DNA of 64,000 nt from Parastagonospora avenae f. sp. tritici 18332-5 (lineage: Eukaryota; Ascomycota; Dothideomycetes; Pleosporales; Phaeosphaeriaceae): contig JAFJTR010000006.1 in assembly GCA_022559985.1 (NCBI GenBank), positions 434,001 through 498,000 of the forward strand, in the 5' to 3' direction. The notes under the pieces were generated by a model. That model did not search any database, was not told where the DNA came from, and was given only the letters and a program-made list of their open reading frames with translations. Each line of letters begins with the position of its first letter. Within the stretch, counting starts at the first letter, position 1. Position numbers and translations under genes: made by a program. Of this stretch, positions 42,154-52,305 are shown piece after piece.

Positions 42154-43832
42154 TGTGGTCCGGTTTAGTCTATCTGCCGGAGACGGATGTCGGAATGTAA
42201 AGGCTGTGGCTTTCGGTTCACAGATACTTGCGTGACGCCTAGTGCAATAACGGGCTGGAAAGGTTTAAATGCTCGAACACAGGTTCAAGATCTTGGCACT
42301 GAATCAAGAGCGGCGTTGCGTTGTTGGCGCTAGACTCAGAGCGTGTTAGTTAGCGCTGATGGTGGCTGTGCGGTATTCCAAGGTTGGCCCCACTGCCCCA
42401 TGTGCAAGCGCCTGAAACCACAAGATCTCCAGTCCACGTAGCCACAAGGCGTATCTGGGGTGAGCCTATGCGTATAAAGTCTTGATCGATGTTGATCATG
42501 CTGTGCCTGAACCTGATAAATAGCAACCCAGCCCTTCCCTCAACGGACCAAACCCAACGTTGTTAGACTTGCGCTCAATCCAATAGCACTGTTCTATATC
42601 ATTACTATCTGCGCAATTTTGACAGCTCTTTCGTCAATCGCACGCATCGCTTCCAAGTCTGCTGCTTCCCACAGTTACAATGAAGCAAGACACGACGGAA
42701 GAGGGGGGACGTCCATTATATTCGAGGCGGTGCTTTTAATATGGCTCATGATAGGTGGGTCTAGAGACTAGGGTAAGCAATGAGCACATCGCCTATATAT
42801 GCATTGATCAAGGGCACACCTCGAGGGCCTAGAACAGAAAAATTGCGCAATCTATGGATACATTACGCATAGCTACAGAAGATGTATAATTTTGTACAAG
42901 CATAGCGACAATTGTGGATGGCAACCTTCTGAAGTTCCTATCTGTGCCTTGCAAAAATGTGCACCCCAGCCCCCCTCCCCGACGTTACATTGTGATATAT
43001 GTCTATGACGAGCAATGATGTAGTTAATGATATCATAAACGGGCAGCCTTTCTAGTGGCTATAATCATCTGGTTTGCTATGAAAGTGACATCTTGACAGC
43101 TACTTAGACCCTGATCAGACAGCCTCTTAGCATCTACACCAATCGGGGGAAGCAGAGCTTCTTCTCTCGTTTGGTGAAAGCTAGAGGGAGGTGCACATCT
43201 TTTGCAAATGATTAAATCACCGCCGTCTCCAGACCATTTCTTAGTTCCAGATGCGAAGTTTCAAGGTTACCTAAGTGTTTGCTCTGTGTTTAGTTCGAAA
43301 GCAAAGGCCCACGCTATTCGACTTGGGGGCGAAAGCTCATCCGAAGTATCATACTCGTAGTAACCTAATAAACACAATGGGGTATGACAAAAACAGGCTG
43401 CGCGGATGAGTTTTCGCGTTGTGAAAAGGTTATGAGCTGTCTATGTTGACGTCTGATGCGCCCTGCCAGATCTTCTATTTCATTTGCGCGGTACTTAACT
43501 AAATAGCACCGGTGATTGTGCGGAGAAAATGACACATGGGCATCAGCTACTTTTGAAGTCACCTGAGCAGGGGCGTTGAATATGCAGCATAGACAGTAAT
43601 TACGTAGAGCAATACTAGATGCGGATAATTGAGTTTGATTGAAATGCTACTATAGGGACAGACTGAACAACCGATGAAATACACCAACAGGAAGGAGAGA
43701 GAAGCAAGAAGCAAAACAAAACTAACAACACGAGCACCACCCTTGAGTAATCAAAATAGTCAGAAGTTAAGAACGCTCATTGTTTCTGAATCTCGTTGGC
43801 TATATCCCTGAACTTCTGAAATGCCCGAAGAC
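42154..43832. other. Gene-poor stretch, nothing recognised
   Basis: 1.68 kb. A TATAAAG near 42474 and a long pyrimidine-rich leader precede an ATG at 42680 that opens only 19 codons, possibly the front of a lost gene. No other coding signal was found. Confidence 0.45.
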
Positions 43833-44871
43833 TCATGCCTTCCTGCCAAGCTCAATGATGATGTTGTACTGAGAATCGGCTGGGGGGTAGTCCTTGTGCT
43901 GTAAATGGAGCTTGGTGATTCTCAGATCCTTGAATTCACCTCTGTAGTCTTTCAGCATCTGCAGCACACGTGCAACATGAGTTTGTGCACTCATGATCGA
44001 GACTTGTTGCAACTCCACCTTGTTAGTCGTCTGGAAGTCGAGAGTCAGCATCTCATCCGTTTTCTTTGCCATCGCAGTATATGCGCCGTTAATCGCAGGA
44101 ATAGTTTCGAGTTCAATTCCGTTTCTATCTTTGGTGCGTATCGTTTGGATCTGGTTGCGAATGATGTATTTCAAGTCCGAAACGGGGGCATTGACTCTTG
44201 TGGCGGCATTGTGCCAGTTGCTCATCACCATCTCACTCCAGCTTAATTTACCCCCCTTATCCTCAGCCAAATTGTTGGAATTGGAGATGACCATTGCCTT
44301 CTGGGTTGGATCCTCGTAGGTTTTGACGATGACACTTGATCCGGGCTTTGTGATCTCATCCCCATACCACTCCACTGAAACGTCGACGAAGTCATCGTAG
44401 GTCTTTTTGTTTGGCTGGACTCCGAGTTTTGGCACTTCCCTGAGTTTAAATTGGCCCTCATAGCCGTTCGCTTTCATTGAGTCCGGCTTCTTGCTTGGAT
44501 ATTTCTCAGAGATAGCCGTTTCAAGACCCTCAATGTATCCCTGGCCCTTGATGCGCATGGCGTCTTTTGCGGGATCCGCAAGTTTGAGATCTGCATCTGC
44601 AAAATTTCTCCAAGCGGCGGCAGGACGAGCCGGGCTGCCAGGAAGTGACGGTGAAGTACTCGGATCGCGGAAAGGGTTGCTGAGTGGGGGGGCTATGGCT
44701 TGGGTCGCGGAAGGGATTAGGGCTACTTGGCGGCGGCTTAGGAGGACCAAAGCCGCGCTTGGAAGTTCCCACAACGTCGACGTAACCAGTAGGGTAGCCT
44801 CGAACGACACTCGCAAAGGGGACGCTACCCAGAAGCGTAAATATGGCGAAGGAATTGAGTGAGACGCGCAT
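43833..44871 (-). CDS. Secreted protein with NPFRDPS repeat, frameshifted at a G7 run
   Basis: From ATG 44871 the frame gives a signal peptide ('SFAIFTLLGSVPFASVVRG', to about residue 25), a Pro-rich segment and 'SPNPFRDPSHSPP'. It then drifts into unlikely sequence. A second frame, overlapping it, carries 'LSNPFRDPSTSPSLPGSPAR' and a long convincing region to the stop at 43833 ('WRNFADADLKLADPAKDAMR', 'LREVPKLGVQPNKKTYDDFV', 'LRITKLHLQHKDYPPADSQY'). The two join if one base is gained or lost in the seven-base run at 44686-44692 (G on plus, C on minus), and the repeated NPFRDPS motif then lies across the joint. Either the gene is mutated, or the assembly has a homopolymer error. No known domain recognised; extracellular location is inferred. 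Confidence 0.6.
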
Positions 44872-45715
44872 CTTAATTCTATAAGGAATCTTCTAGAGAT
44901 GGAGGTGGAATGCCTGGCAGGTACTGATGAATGGCAACCTGAAGAAGGCCACTGGGAGATGGATCAGGAGAATTTTGATAGCTATAGACGTGTTGGAATC
45001 GATACTTTTCTATCTCTACATGACTTCGGTGGTATATATACTTATCTATGGTCGGGAAAGGGGCTCATCTCGCCCTCCAGAGCACATCCACAGCGCTGCC
45101 GATTTCGTCTCGTTATACTTCGCATTCGCCTGATCGCCTGGAAGAGCTACAGCATGTCCATGTCACACACTCCTTCGGCTCTCTGGCCCCGTAATTATGT
45201 GGGGTCGTTTCAGCCATGTTGGTTGCAGCAGCCAGTCTGTTGAATCCTCAACACATGAGAGAGCCTTATGCTAGCTGAACTCGGTAATTCATCTATGTCA
45301 AACTATGAGCGACGCCGCAAAGTAAGTTGCAGTCTATGTCATTAGGGGAAAGCTTGCCTTGGGCTAACCCTACTGTGCTGGTTACGCCACCCGTGCCACG
45401 AGTAACTCCCCGATGTCGTTACAGATGACAATTACTGCTTCGCCTCAAAGAGTTTGCTGTTCAGGCTACCTATCTGATGCACGCCGCAAATATGCCTAGA
45501 AGTAAAACTCTCAACGAGAGCATACTGGGGCGTGGTTCGGCTTTGCACAATGCGGCGCTCGTAGTAATTAAAACATAAGGCTTCAACGGGCAGATTAGGC
45601 TCTCCGCCACACTTCGGACACTTTTCGGTCGCCGACATCCAGTCACCTGAAGCGAGTCATCGCCGTAAGTGGAAAATCTAGACTCAAGTGTCTGACATCC
45701 AGTGTCACCTGGGCA
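44872..45715. other. Intergenic, nothing recognised
   Basis: 844 nt. A minus-strand frame at 45638-45432 begins with a CPKCGG pair but shows no wider domain and is not called. Confidence 0.45.
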
Positions 45716-46714
45716 GTGTTGTTGTTGGAGTTGCTCGCATCATTTCTTCTGGTATCACCCAAGGCTCAATCTGCGGAATTACGGGTAAGGCTTCTTGATC
45801 TGTGGTGCGAAATTGCGCCTCGTTTCGGTTTTTCTGATGATTGCCATGTGACCAAATGGATGAGAAAGATTCAAACGAACGATGTTGGTGAGGTCTGGAA
45901 CATCAAACACAAGCAGACCGTCCCATCTATGTCCCAAGCAGACCCATATCACGTCATGCTGTCTACGATGTCCGATAACACCATTTATATTTCTGCAATT
46001 TCCGTTATGGGGCAGAATACTCAGGGCAAGTTCTTCGGCGACATTGGCTTTGAGTGCGGTATGATTTGGTTCCCTAGCGACAATGCAATAGGCTCGGATT
46101 TCACGAAGCCGCGCTGCCCCTAGTTGGATGCATACCACACAAACAAGATCAACGCAGAAGCCTTGAGCTTCCATTTCAACAGTCTAGTGCCTAACGAAGA
46201 TAAGACAGCTCAATACCAGCAAAACAGGGACACGCTATGCAAGAGTACACCTCGATTCAGCTTCTGGGGAGATATTCTCCCTGACTAGGCACCCCCATTC
46301 TTCAAGCCTCGCTTACAATACACCGGCTATAACAGTGCGGATGTTGATCTCAGTAAGGTCCTCAATGACCCCAATCATCCCTACAATAAAGGACCACCAA
46401 TGCGCAAACGCAAAACGAATAGACCCAAACGCGAAGAAAACAAAGGCTCTAACCACGAAATCACGCAGCTCATCGTCTCCGAAAACGACGACGTCAGGGA
46501 AGTCTGTGAGCATCCAAACTCGTACGGTTGGGATGTTGTGTCGAAGAAGCAGAGTCTGTTTTACTGCGTGGAGCATAAGCAGCTGTACCCGCTTTGCACA
46601 CCGGCTATCACGGACAACTGTTTCGATCTCGATGCTAAGACGCTTCGTGGCGTTACAGATATGCATCCTGAGGACGCAAAGGATATGCGATTTAAGGTCT
46701 TACAACTCTACTAG
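45716..46714 (+). pseudogene. Unrecognised protein gene with two in-frame TAG stops
   Basis: One reading frame runs from about 45716 to a stop at 46714 but contains TAG at 46121-46123 and 46286-46288. Sequence on all three sides looks coding: 'KWMRKIQTNDVGEVWNIKHK' and 'GKFFGDIGFECGMIWFPSDN' before the first, 'NKINAEALSFHFNSLVPNED' between them, and 'GYNSADVDLSKVLNDPNHPY' with 'ITDNCFDLDAKTLRGVTDMH' after the second. The several spaced Cys suggest a secreted protein, but the 5' end with any ATG or signal peptide is missing. I do not recognise the family. The likely history is a gene truncated at the 5' end and then hit by nonsense mutations. Confidence 0.6.
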
Positions 46715-47030
46715 GCATCGAAAGTAAAGCTTAGGAAGCCTGCCATGGTTTGACTGATTATCGTTTCAAAAACTTGCAATGGAGTTCGACCTCTGCATTA
46801 TTATCCTCGTGAACTGTTAGAATCCAAGTATTTCTAAGTGTCAATATTTAGTGGAGTTTTTCAAGTTTCGCAAATAATGTACAAGTTCACCTTCACTGTG
46901 TCTTCTGATGCAATTTTCGTTGTAGTCCTGCTAGAATGATTCACGCTTGTAGTTTAACTACAGCACCTTCCTATCCTCATAAATATCGCGATATAAGCCT
47001 AGCGTGTGCCTTGCCATTCTCGCGCATGAC
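46715..47030. other. Short AT-rich intergenic stretch
   Basis: 316 nt, AT-rich, no gene recognised; lies between the TAG-interrupted relic and the HET pseudogene. Confidence 0.5.
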
Positions 47031-48440
47031 TCATACTGCGTTTCCGACCGAGTACAGTATCTGCATGGAGCAGGAGAGATCAAGAAACATGAACATTTGG
47101 AGTTTTCTCGTGACTGTAAAGAACTGTATAAGGAATATAAATTCTAGCTTTGGTTTTGCTTCTGCCCACATGTTGAGTGGCAGATTGCGAAATATGCCAA
47201 CTCTTTGAGCAAATCCAGAAGAGCGAATAATAATAATACCACTATATCCTCTTGATCTGGGCCACACCTGAGGTGTGCTCACCCTTAGATTCTCGTCGTA
47301 ATACTCAGAACTTATGAGGACAAGCTCACAGGATTCCTCTTCCAGTCCAATGAGTCCATCCCACCTATGCAGTAACATTGCTTGATTATTGGCTGACAAG
47401 CGCGCACCATGGCCCCAGAATACGAGGACTTGAGCGAACTCCCTAGGATGGGCTGGAAGTAACGGGACATGCTCGATGTTTGGCTCCAATGGAAGTTTTG
47501 TATACATAGGTTTATTGTAGTGCTGGAATAGATGTCAAAACATATCCCTCCACACGGGTTGAATCGTCTCAAGGCCCAGAGAGGAGCCTTACGCGCATAT
47601 GATCATGGTACGCGTAAAGATGCACCAACCGTCGAAGTTGATATGGCCCATAGAAGATGTTCTCTACCCTGGTTTTCCAGCTAAGCCATGACCAAGAAGG
47701 AAATCCCGGTCTTGGGGCTGGTGGGTCCTGACTTTTGCCTGTGCTGTAAACATGTAGAAGCAAAGCTCTGGCGATAATCCTGACGGGTAGACCCCAATGA
47801 AATTGGCCAAGAGATCGGGATGCTGCGGTGATAACCCCAGAAAACGCATTCAGCCCATCGCTGTCATAGGTCATGTTTCTCATGTTGTTAGTAGCACTTT
47901 GTCTGCAGCGCGATGGTTGCAGTAAGTGGGTGTAAAATATTGTACGGTGGGGTTGATCAAGTTACGAGTGTATATTGTTGCAGATTGATGATGTTCTATC
48001 TATCGTACGAACGCGTTCATATACAGTTCTGCCGCGCACAGGCCTGCAGGCCTATGCATCAGCAGCTCACGTGATAATGAGGATTGCTATGTACGGACAC
48101 ATGTTGTATATCTTGACAAGTGGTAGATAAACACGACCGTATTCTTGCACAAGTTCTGCGATGCCTGGAAGGCTGTCATTAGTGAAAGCTCTATGCAGAA
48201 AGCCACAATATTGAAGATCTTTTGATCAAGGCACGGGAAAGCCTATATGCCGGTTGTCTCCGCGATAGAAGCTCTCCGCGTGAATTCCTTCCAGGCAATA
48301 GAAGAATACTTCTTCAGCTGAAAACACTAGGATAAGGCGAAAGAACACATATTCTTGGAAAGTCCTAGACTATGTTAGCGATGACGTTAAGCCTTCTAAA
48401 GCAGGTGACCCACCAGCCGCGGGAAAACCACGCAGATTGT
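47031..48440 (-). pseudogene. HET-domain (heterokaryon incompatibility) gene, C-terminal half
   Basis: Read on the minus strand from about 48440: 'LTSSLT*SRTFQEYVFFRLI' (with a TAG near where the family has Trp-Thr-Phe-Gln-Glu), 'LVFSAEEVFFYCLEGIHAES', an in-frame TGA, then 'SKDLQYCGFLHRAFTNDSLP' and 'GIAELVQEYGRVYLPLVKIY'. Here the solo LTR interrupts. On its other side the frame resumes with 'NMTYDSDGLNAFSGVITAAS', 'FHWGLPVRIIARALLLHVYS' and 'FPSWSWLSWKTRVE', then a stop at 47569. More HET-like C-terminal sequence lies in another frame down to 47031 ('AQVLVFWGHGARLSANNQAM', 'CELVLISSEYYDENL', 'SGFAQRVGIFRNLPLNMWAE'). It is plainly dead. HET proteins trigger cell death after fusion of unlike strains. 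Confidence 0.8.
47886..48099. mobile_element. Solo LTR of an LTR retrotransposon (copy B), 214 bp
   Basis: It has the same TGTTAG...GGACA ends as copy A at 15290, with five substitutions and no gaps. It is flanked on both sides by catgt (47881-47885 and 48100-48104), a perfect 5-bp target-site duplication. Removing the element plus one copy of catgt rejoins an open frame of the HET gene, showing that it inserted into that coding sequence. Confidence 0.93.
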
Positions 48441-48636
48441 GCTAGTGAAGAATGAATTGTACCAGTATCCTCTGATGAGCATGAATATGACACTCCACTG
48501 AGAAGGAATTCAGCCCTGTTTGTCGAAACAGGAACGGAAACCCTGGCTAATTCAAACTATGTACTTCTATCACTACCAATCTTATCGACTTTTAGTCTTG
48601 CAACTTGCTCAAAAGCAGTGACGAGCGTCATATATA

Positions 48637-48689
48637 ACGTACCTCACGGGCTCGTGCATCACACGGGCTCATGCATCACTTTTGCCAAG
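48637..48689 (+). repeat. Left terminal inverted repeat of the pogo element
   Basis: 53 bp, matching the reverse complement of 50446-50498 at 51 positions, the first 32 perfectly. Two head-to-tail 17-bp subrepeats, CACGGGCTCGTGCATCA (48645-48661) and CACGGGCTCATGCATCA (48662-48678), are probable transposase-binding sites. Confidence 0.92.
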
Positions 48690-48717
48690 CCCCCACCAAA
48701 CCCTACCTTCCTACGTG

Positions 48718-50370
48718 ATGCCTCAACAACAACACCAGACGGAACCTTCTAAAGAACGTCAGATACGGAATGCCCTTCAGGCTCTCAAACAAGACGCGAC
48801 GCTCTCTCAGCGACGCGCGGCAGCTATCTACAACGTCGATCAATCAACAATAAGCCGCCGACGCGCAGGACAGACTCTATAAGCAGATTACTGACCCAAA
48901 TCAAAGAATCCGACTAAGCTTGAGGAGGAGGTGGTTGTTGAGCATATACTTGAGCTATTCGCGCGAGGATTTCCCCCCTAGGCTCGCAGTTATGGCTGAT
49001 ATGGCCAATTCCTTGCGCGCTGAGCGCAATATGGGCCAGGTTAGCGTAAACTGGCCAAGTACGTTCGTCAAAGGCCGACCTGAGCTCACAACGAAGTTTA
49101 ATCGCAAACACGACTACAAGAGAGCCCTCTGCGAGGATCCTGGGGTTATTCAAGGCTAATTAGCCTAGTAGCCAACATCAAAGCCAAGTACGGCATCTAG
49201 GATGAAGACACGTTCAACTTCGACGAGTCTGGCTTCATGATGGGCCAGATATCTACTGACTCAGTTGTCACAGCTTCAGAGAGACGAGGAAGGCTAAAGA
49301 CAGTGCAGCAGGGCAACAGAGAGTGGACAACGGTGATCCAGGGCATCAACGCGACAGGGTGGGCCATTCCACCCTTCCTTATCTTCAAGGGCCACCATCA
49401 CCTCTCTGCCTGGTACAAGAAGGAGGATCTACCTCACGATTGGGTTATCGCAGTCTCTGAGAACGGCTGGACAACAAATAAGCTTGGCCTACAGTGGTTG
49501 AACCACTTTGACGAGCATACAAAGAAGAGGGTAGTTGGCAGCCACCGACTGCTCGCAATCGACGGCCATAAGAGCCATGACTCGCTTGCCTTCCAGGATT
49601 ACTGCAAGGAGAACAAGATTATCACTATCTATATGCCTCCGCACTCATCGCACCTCCTGCAGCCTCTTGATGTGGGGTATTTCTCGCCTTTGAAGATAGC
49701 GTATGGCCGCCAAGCTGAGAATCTCATGCGCAACCGGATCACCCACATCACAAAGCTTGAGTTCCTACCATGCTTTATACGCGCCCATAATGCAGCAATT
49801 ACTCCTCGTAATATCCAAGGAGGGTTTCGAGGCGCTGGATTGGTCCCATTTGACCCAGAACGGGTCATAGCAGCCCTTGACGTTCGGCTACGTACTCTAT
49901 CACCACCACTCCCTAGCAATGAGCCCTGGCAGTCGCAAACCCTAAGCAATACCCTTGAATTAGGGTCGCAATCGATGCTCGTGAAGGCAAGGATTCGGAG
50001 GCATGAAGATAGCTCACCAACGTCCATGGTAGAGGCTTTTGAGAAGGTCTCAAAGGGAGCAGCGATTATCGCGCACAAGCTAGTGTTGGAGCAAAAGGAG
50101 ATCGCAGAGCTTCGAGCGGCAAATGAGGCTGCTACGCGACGTAGATCGCACAAAAGGAAGTGGATTCAGGCAGAGGGGACCTTAACAGTTAAGGATGGGG
50201 CTTGTTTGGCTGCTCTTAAGGACTTTGGGGCGCGTAGTGATGGGAAGAAGCCAAAGAAGCGGGTGCGCGCTGAAGTAGGTGAACCATCTCAACGACGGTG
50301 TACACAATGCAGAGAGACTGGGCATAACGCACGTACGTGCCAGAAGGTAGTAGAAGCAGACTCTGAATGA
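48718..50370 (+). pseudogene. Fot1/pogo transposase (DDE type), broken
   Basis: ATG 48718 opens a helix-turn-helix part ('LKQDATLSQRRAAAIYNVDQ' then 'STISRRRAG'). After that come in-frame TAA and TGA, a frame change in the C6 run near 48970, further stops near 49158, and a TAG just before 'DEDTFNFDESGF'. The catalytic core is intact from 49237 to 50370: first Asp in 'FNFDESGF', second in 'LLAIDGHKSH', third in 'PPHSSHLLQPLDVGYFSPLK', giving DDD spacing of pogo type. 'GNREWTTVIQGINATGWAIP' and 'ENGWTTNKLGLQWL' are family signatures. A C-terminal zinc knuckle ('CTQCRETGHNARTC') is present. Several stops would revert to Gln or Arg codons by a single C-to-T change, the pattern expected from repeat-induced point mutation. 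Confidence 0.9.
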
Positions 50371-50445
50371 TATCGAATCTTGCTTTGTACTATACAGGGC
50401 CAAAGTGGGCTATTTTGCGCCAGAATGGGGTGGTTTTGGAGGGGC

Positions 50446-50498
50446 CTTGGCAAAAGTGATACATGCGCCCGTGTGATGCACGAGCCCGTGAGGTACGT
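50446..50498 (-). repeat. Right terminal inverted repeat of the pogo element
   Basis: Reverse complement of the left repeat apart from two substitutions; carries the same pair of 17-bp subrepeats. Confidence 0.92.
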
Positions 50499-50500
50499 TA

Positions 50501-50743
50501 CATTTAGATACACGAAATCTATCGAATTATCAGTATCGACAATATCTCAGCCACGCGATCAGGCGTACTGGTCTCAGTCACGCGAACGAGCGCACTGATC
50601 GCAGCGTCCGAGCAGCGCTCAGACCAGAACCCCTGAGCCCTTCCTTCTGTAGTTCTCCTCCTTTGTACATACATCAATAAAGAACAACCAAACAGAATGC
50701 ATTCCTGGTTATTTTTATTTCCCTTGTCGCACTCAGTGCAAAG
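50501..50743. other. Unassigned stretch between the pogo element and the HET N-terminal half
   Basis: 243 nt that resemble neither HET coding nor the pogo element. It has a T/C-rich part, an aataaa at 50679-50684 and a T-rich run, somewhat like the end region of an LTR, but no second copy or target duplication was found. Confidence 0.4.
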
Positions 50744-51846
50744 CTAACCAAAAAAATCCATGTTTTGGATCTGACTATGCTTGCATGCTTGGTCGTCCTG
50801 CACAATATACAGGGAGTCGACCCAAAGAAATGTGACATCTAAACGGGAATAGACTTGCATTGCGTCTGTAACAGTAGGATTTAATCGTACACGAGGACTG
50901 GAAAGGCCGCCGATCTCTTCGAGAATGCCCGTATTCTGCGTAGTTAAGCAGTATTGCTCTCGTGAGCCCCATGTGTAACTCAGGGCCGCGCAACGCATAT
51001 GATGACTTTTTTGACAACACAGCGATGCTGCACATCGATCAGTCGCAGGTCATCGAGTGTTCACTCCCTTAACCAAAGGCTCGAGCAGTTTTGATGTGCT
51101 ACATCGCACGCACTGAGCCATCCTGTAACTAGACTGAAATCAACTTTAGGCTGGACTTTGCGACGCCGAATGCAATAATGTAGGAAATCACTGGAGGGAC
51201 TCCTACTGGTGCTGCTGCTTGGCCAGATATAGTATCGAATCCTTTCATTCACTTGACCACTCGAGCATAGACTTGCGGTCACACAACACCGCTCGTGTTG
51301 TTAATGGGATTAATGCGTACAGATCTGTGGCTATGACCATGATTATCCTGTGATCATAATTACGAATGGGTGAGAGACATTTATCATTGTTTCGTCTCCC
51401 AAAGCCATCTTGTCGGTAAGACGTATACCAACGGATAACCGTCTCGACTCCAACTCAACTGATTCCCGTAATAATGTTAATGCTGCCTCGAGGGGCACCT
51501 TACAAAGTACGCATGAAATTGACTCTCCTAGAACAATCTCCCATGTGAACCTTGGTTCCTCTGCAAGCGAACATACCTCTTCTCTCGATCCTAGCTTGAC
51601 TTGGAGTTCCGAACACGACATGTCCTGAGGAAAGGCCAGCAGACTCCGCTCAAATCCATGGTCGCCGGTGATAAACCGTGCACAACCAGCACACAGCTTC
51701 TCTTCGCGCATCTTCAAGATACGATTGTGAAGTACCTTGTTCGCTTCCTCCAACTTTTCATCCCAATTAAAATCTGTCCTTTTACTTTCGATCTTCCATT
51801 GGAGATATTGAGGTATGACCTCCGCGCCTGGAGTTGATGCAGCCAT
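50744..51846 (-). pseudogene. HET-domain gene, N-terminal half
   Basis: ATG 51846 opens 167 codons containing 'LCAGCARFITGDHG', a Cys pair common near the start of such proteins. In other frames further down come 'DFSLVTGWLSACDVAHQNCS', a stop, 'TLDDLRLIDVQHRCVV', then the HET domain itself: 'CAALSYTWGSREQYCL', 'LNPTVTDAMQVYSRLDVTFL' and 'WVDSLYIVQDDQACKHSQIQ' with 'NMD'. These are the diagnostic HET blocks in correct order. Sequence then leaves the domain at about 50750, next to the unassigned stretch and the pogo element. The rest of the domain reappears on the same strand at about 48440. I infer that both halves are one gene split by insertion. Confidence 0.8.
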
Positions 51847-52305
51847 AGTGTGTGCGGGGCAATCGCTGTAAAGCGGTCTAATCAGGTGGCGCAGTGAAGC
51901 AAGAGACCAAGAAGCTCCTCGGGAAGACGAGTAAGAAGGAGAACAAGCCCGATCGATGTAAAAACAAGACCAGACGGTAGCTTCCCAGATTCAGCCTGAC
52001 ACGTGAGCGTTCGCTGCGGCAGGCGCAATGCCTGGCCTCGCTTATGCAGAGAGCTCATGGAATGATATGATAACAGACCTCAAAATGGCACCTACAAAAG
52101 CCACCAGTGGAAATGCACGTTTTGCCTCAGCTGACGAACGTTGCAAAAAGTAGAAGTCATCGAAATAACGCAAAAGAGCTTTAGATAGCATACTCTCCGT
52201 GTAGACATCGGTATGTATGCCTTTTCATCCCTCTTAGGCCCAAGAGTTTGTAGTACAAGTATGCGCACGAAACTCTAAAGTTGCGGAAGCTATAGATCCA
52301 TATTC
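51847..52305. other. Intergenic, nothing recognised
   Basis: 459 nt with no supported gene; probable promoter of the former HET gene and 3' flank of the reductase gene. Confidence 0.5.

Larger units (their letters stand above)
48637..50498 (+). mobile_element. Fot1/pogo-type DNA transposon, 1862 bp, complete but inactive
   Basis: The element starts ACGTACCTCACGGG and ends with its inverted copy, with TA dinucleotides at both outer edges (48635-48636 and 50499-50500), the target duplication of the Tc1/mariner/pogo superfamily. Inverted repeats are 53 bp with two mismatches. It contains one transposase gene (48718-50370) with premature stops and a frameshift. It lies between two minus-strand halves of a HET gene, so it most likely inserted there. 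Confidence 0.92.

Noticed and set aside
45432..45638. Minus-strand frame beginning with a CPKCGG zinc-ribbon-like pair
   Set aside because: Only one Cys pair, 68 codons, no further domain or exon.
48517..50750. A larger LTR unit with pogo nested inside
   Set aside because: TG and CA ends can be found near 48517 and 50749, but the flanking five bases do not match and no inner similarity was seen.
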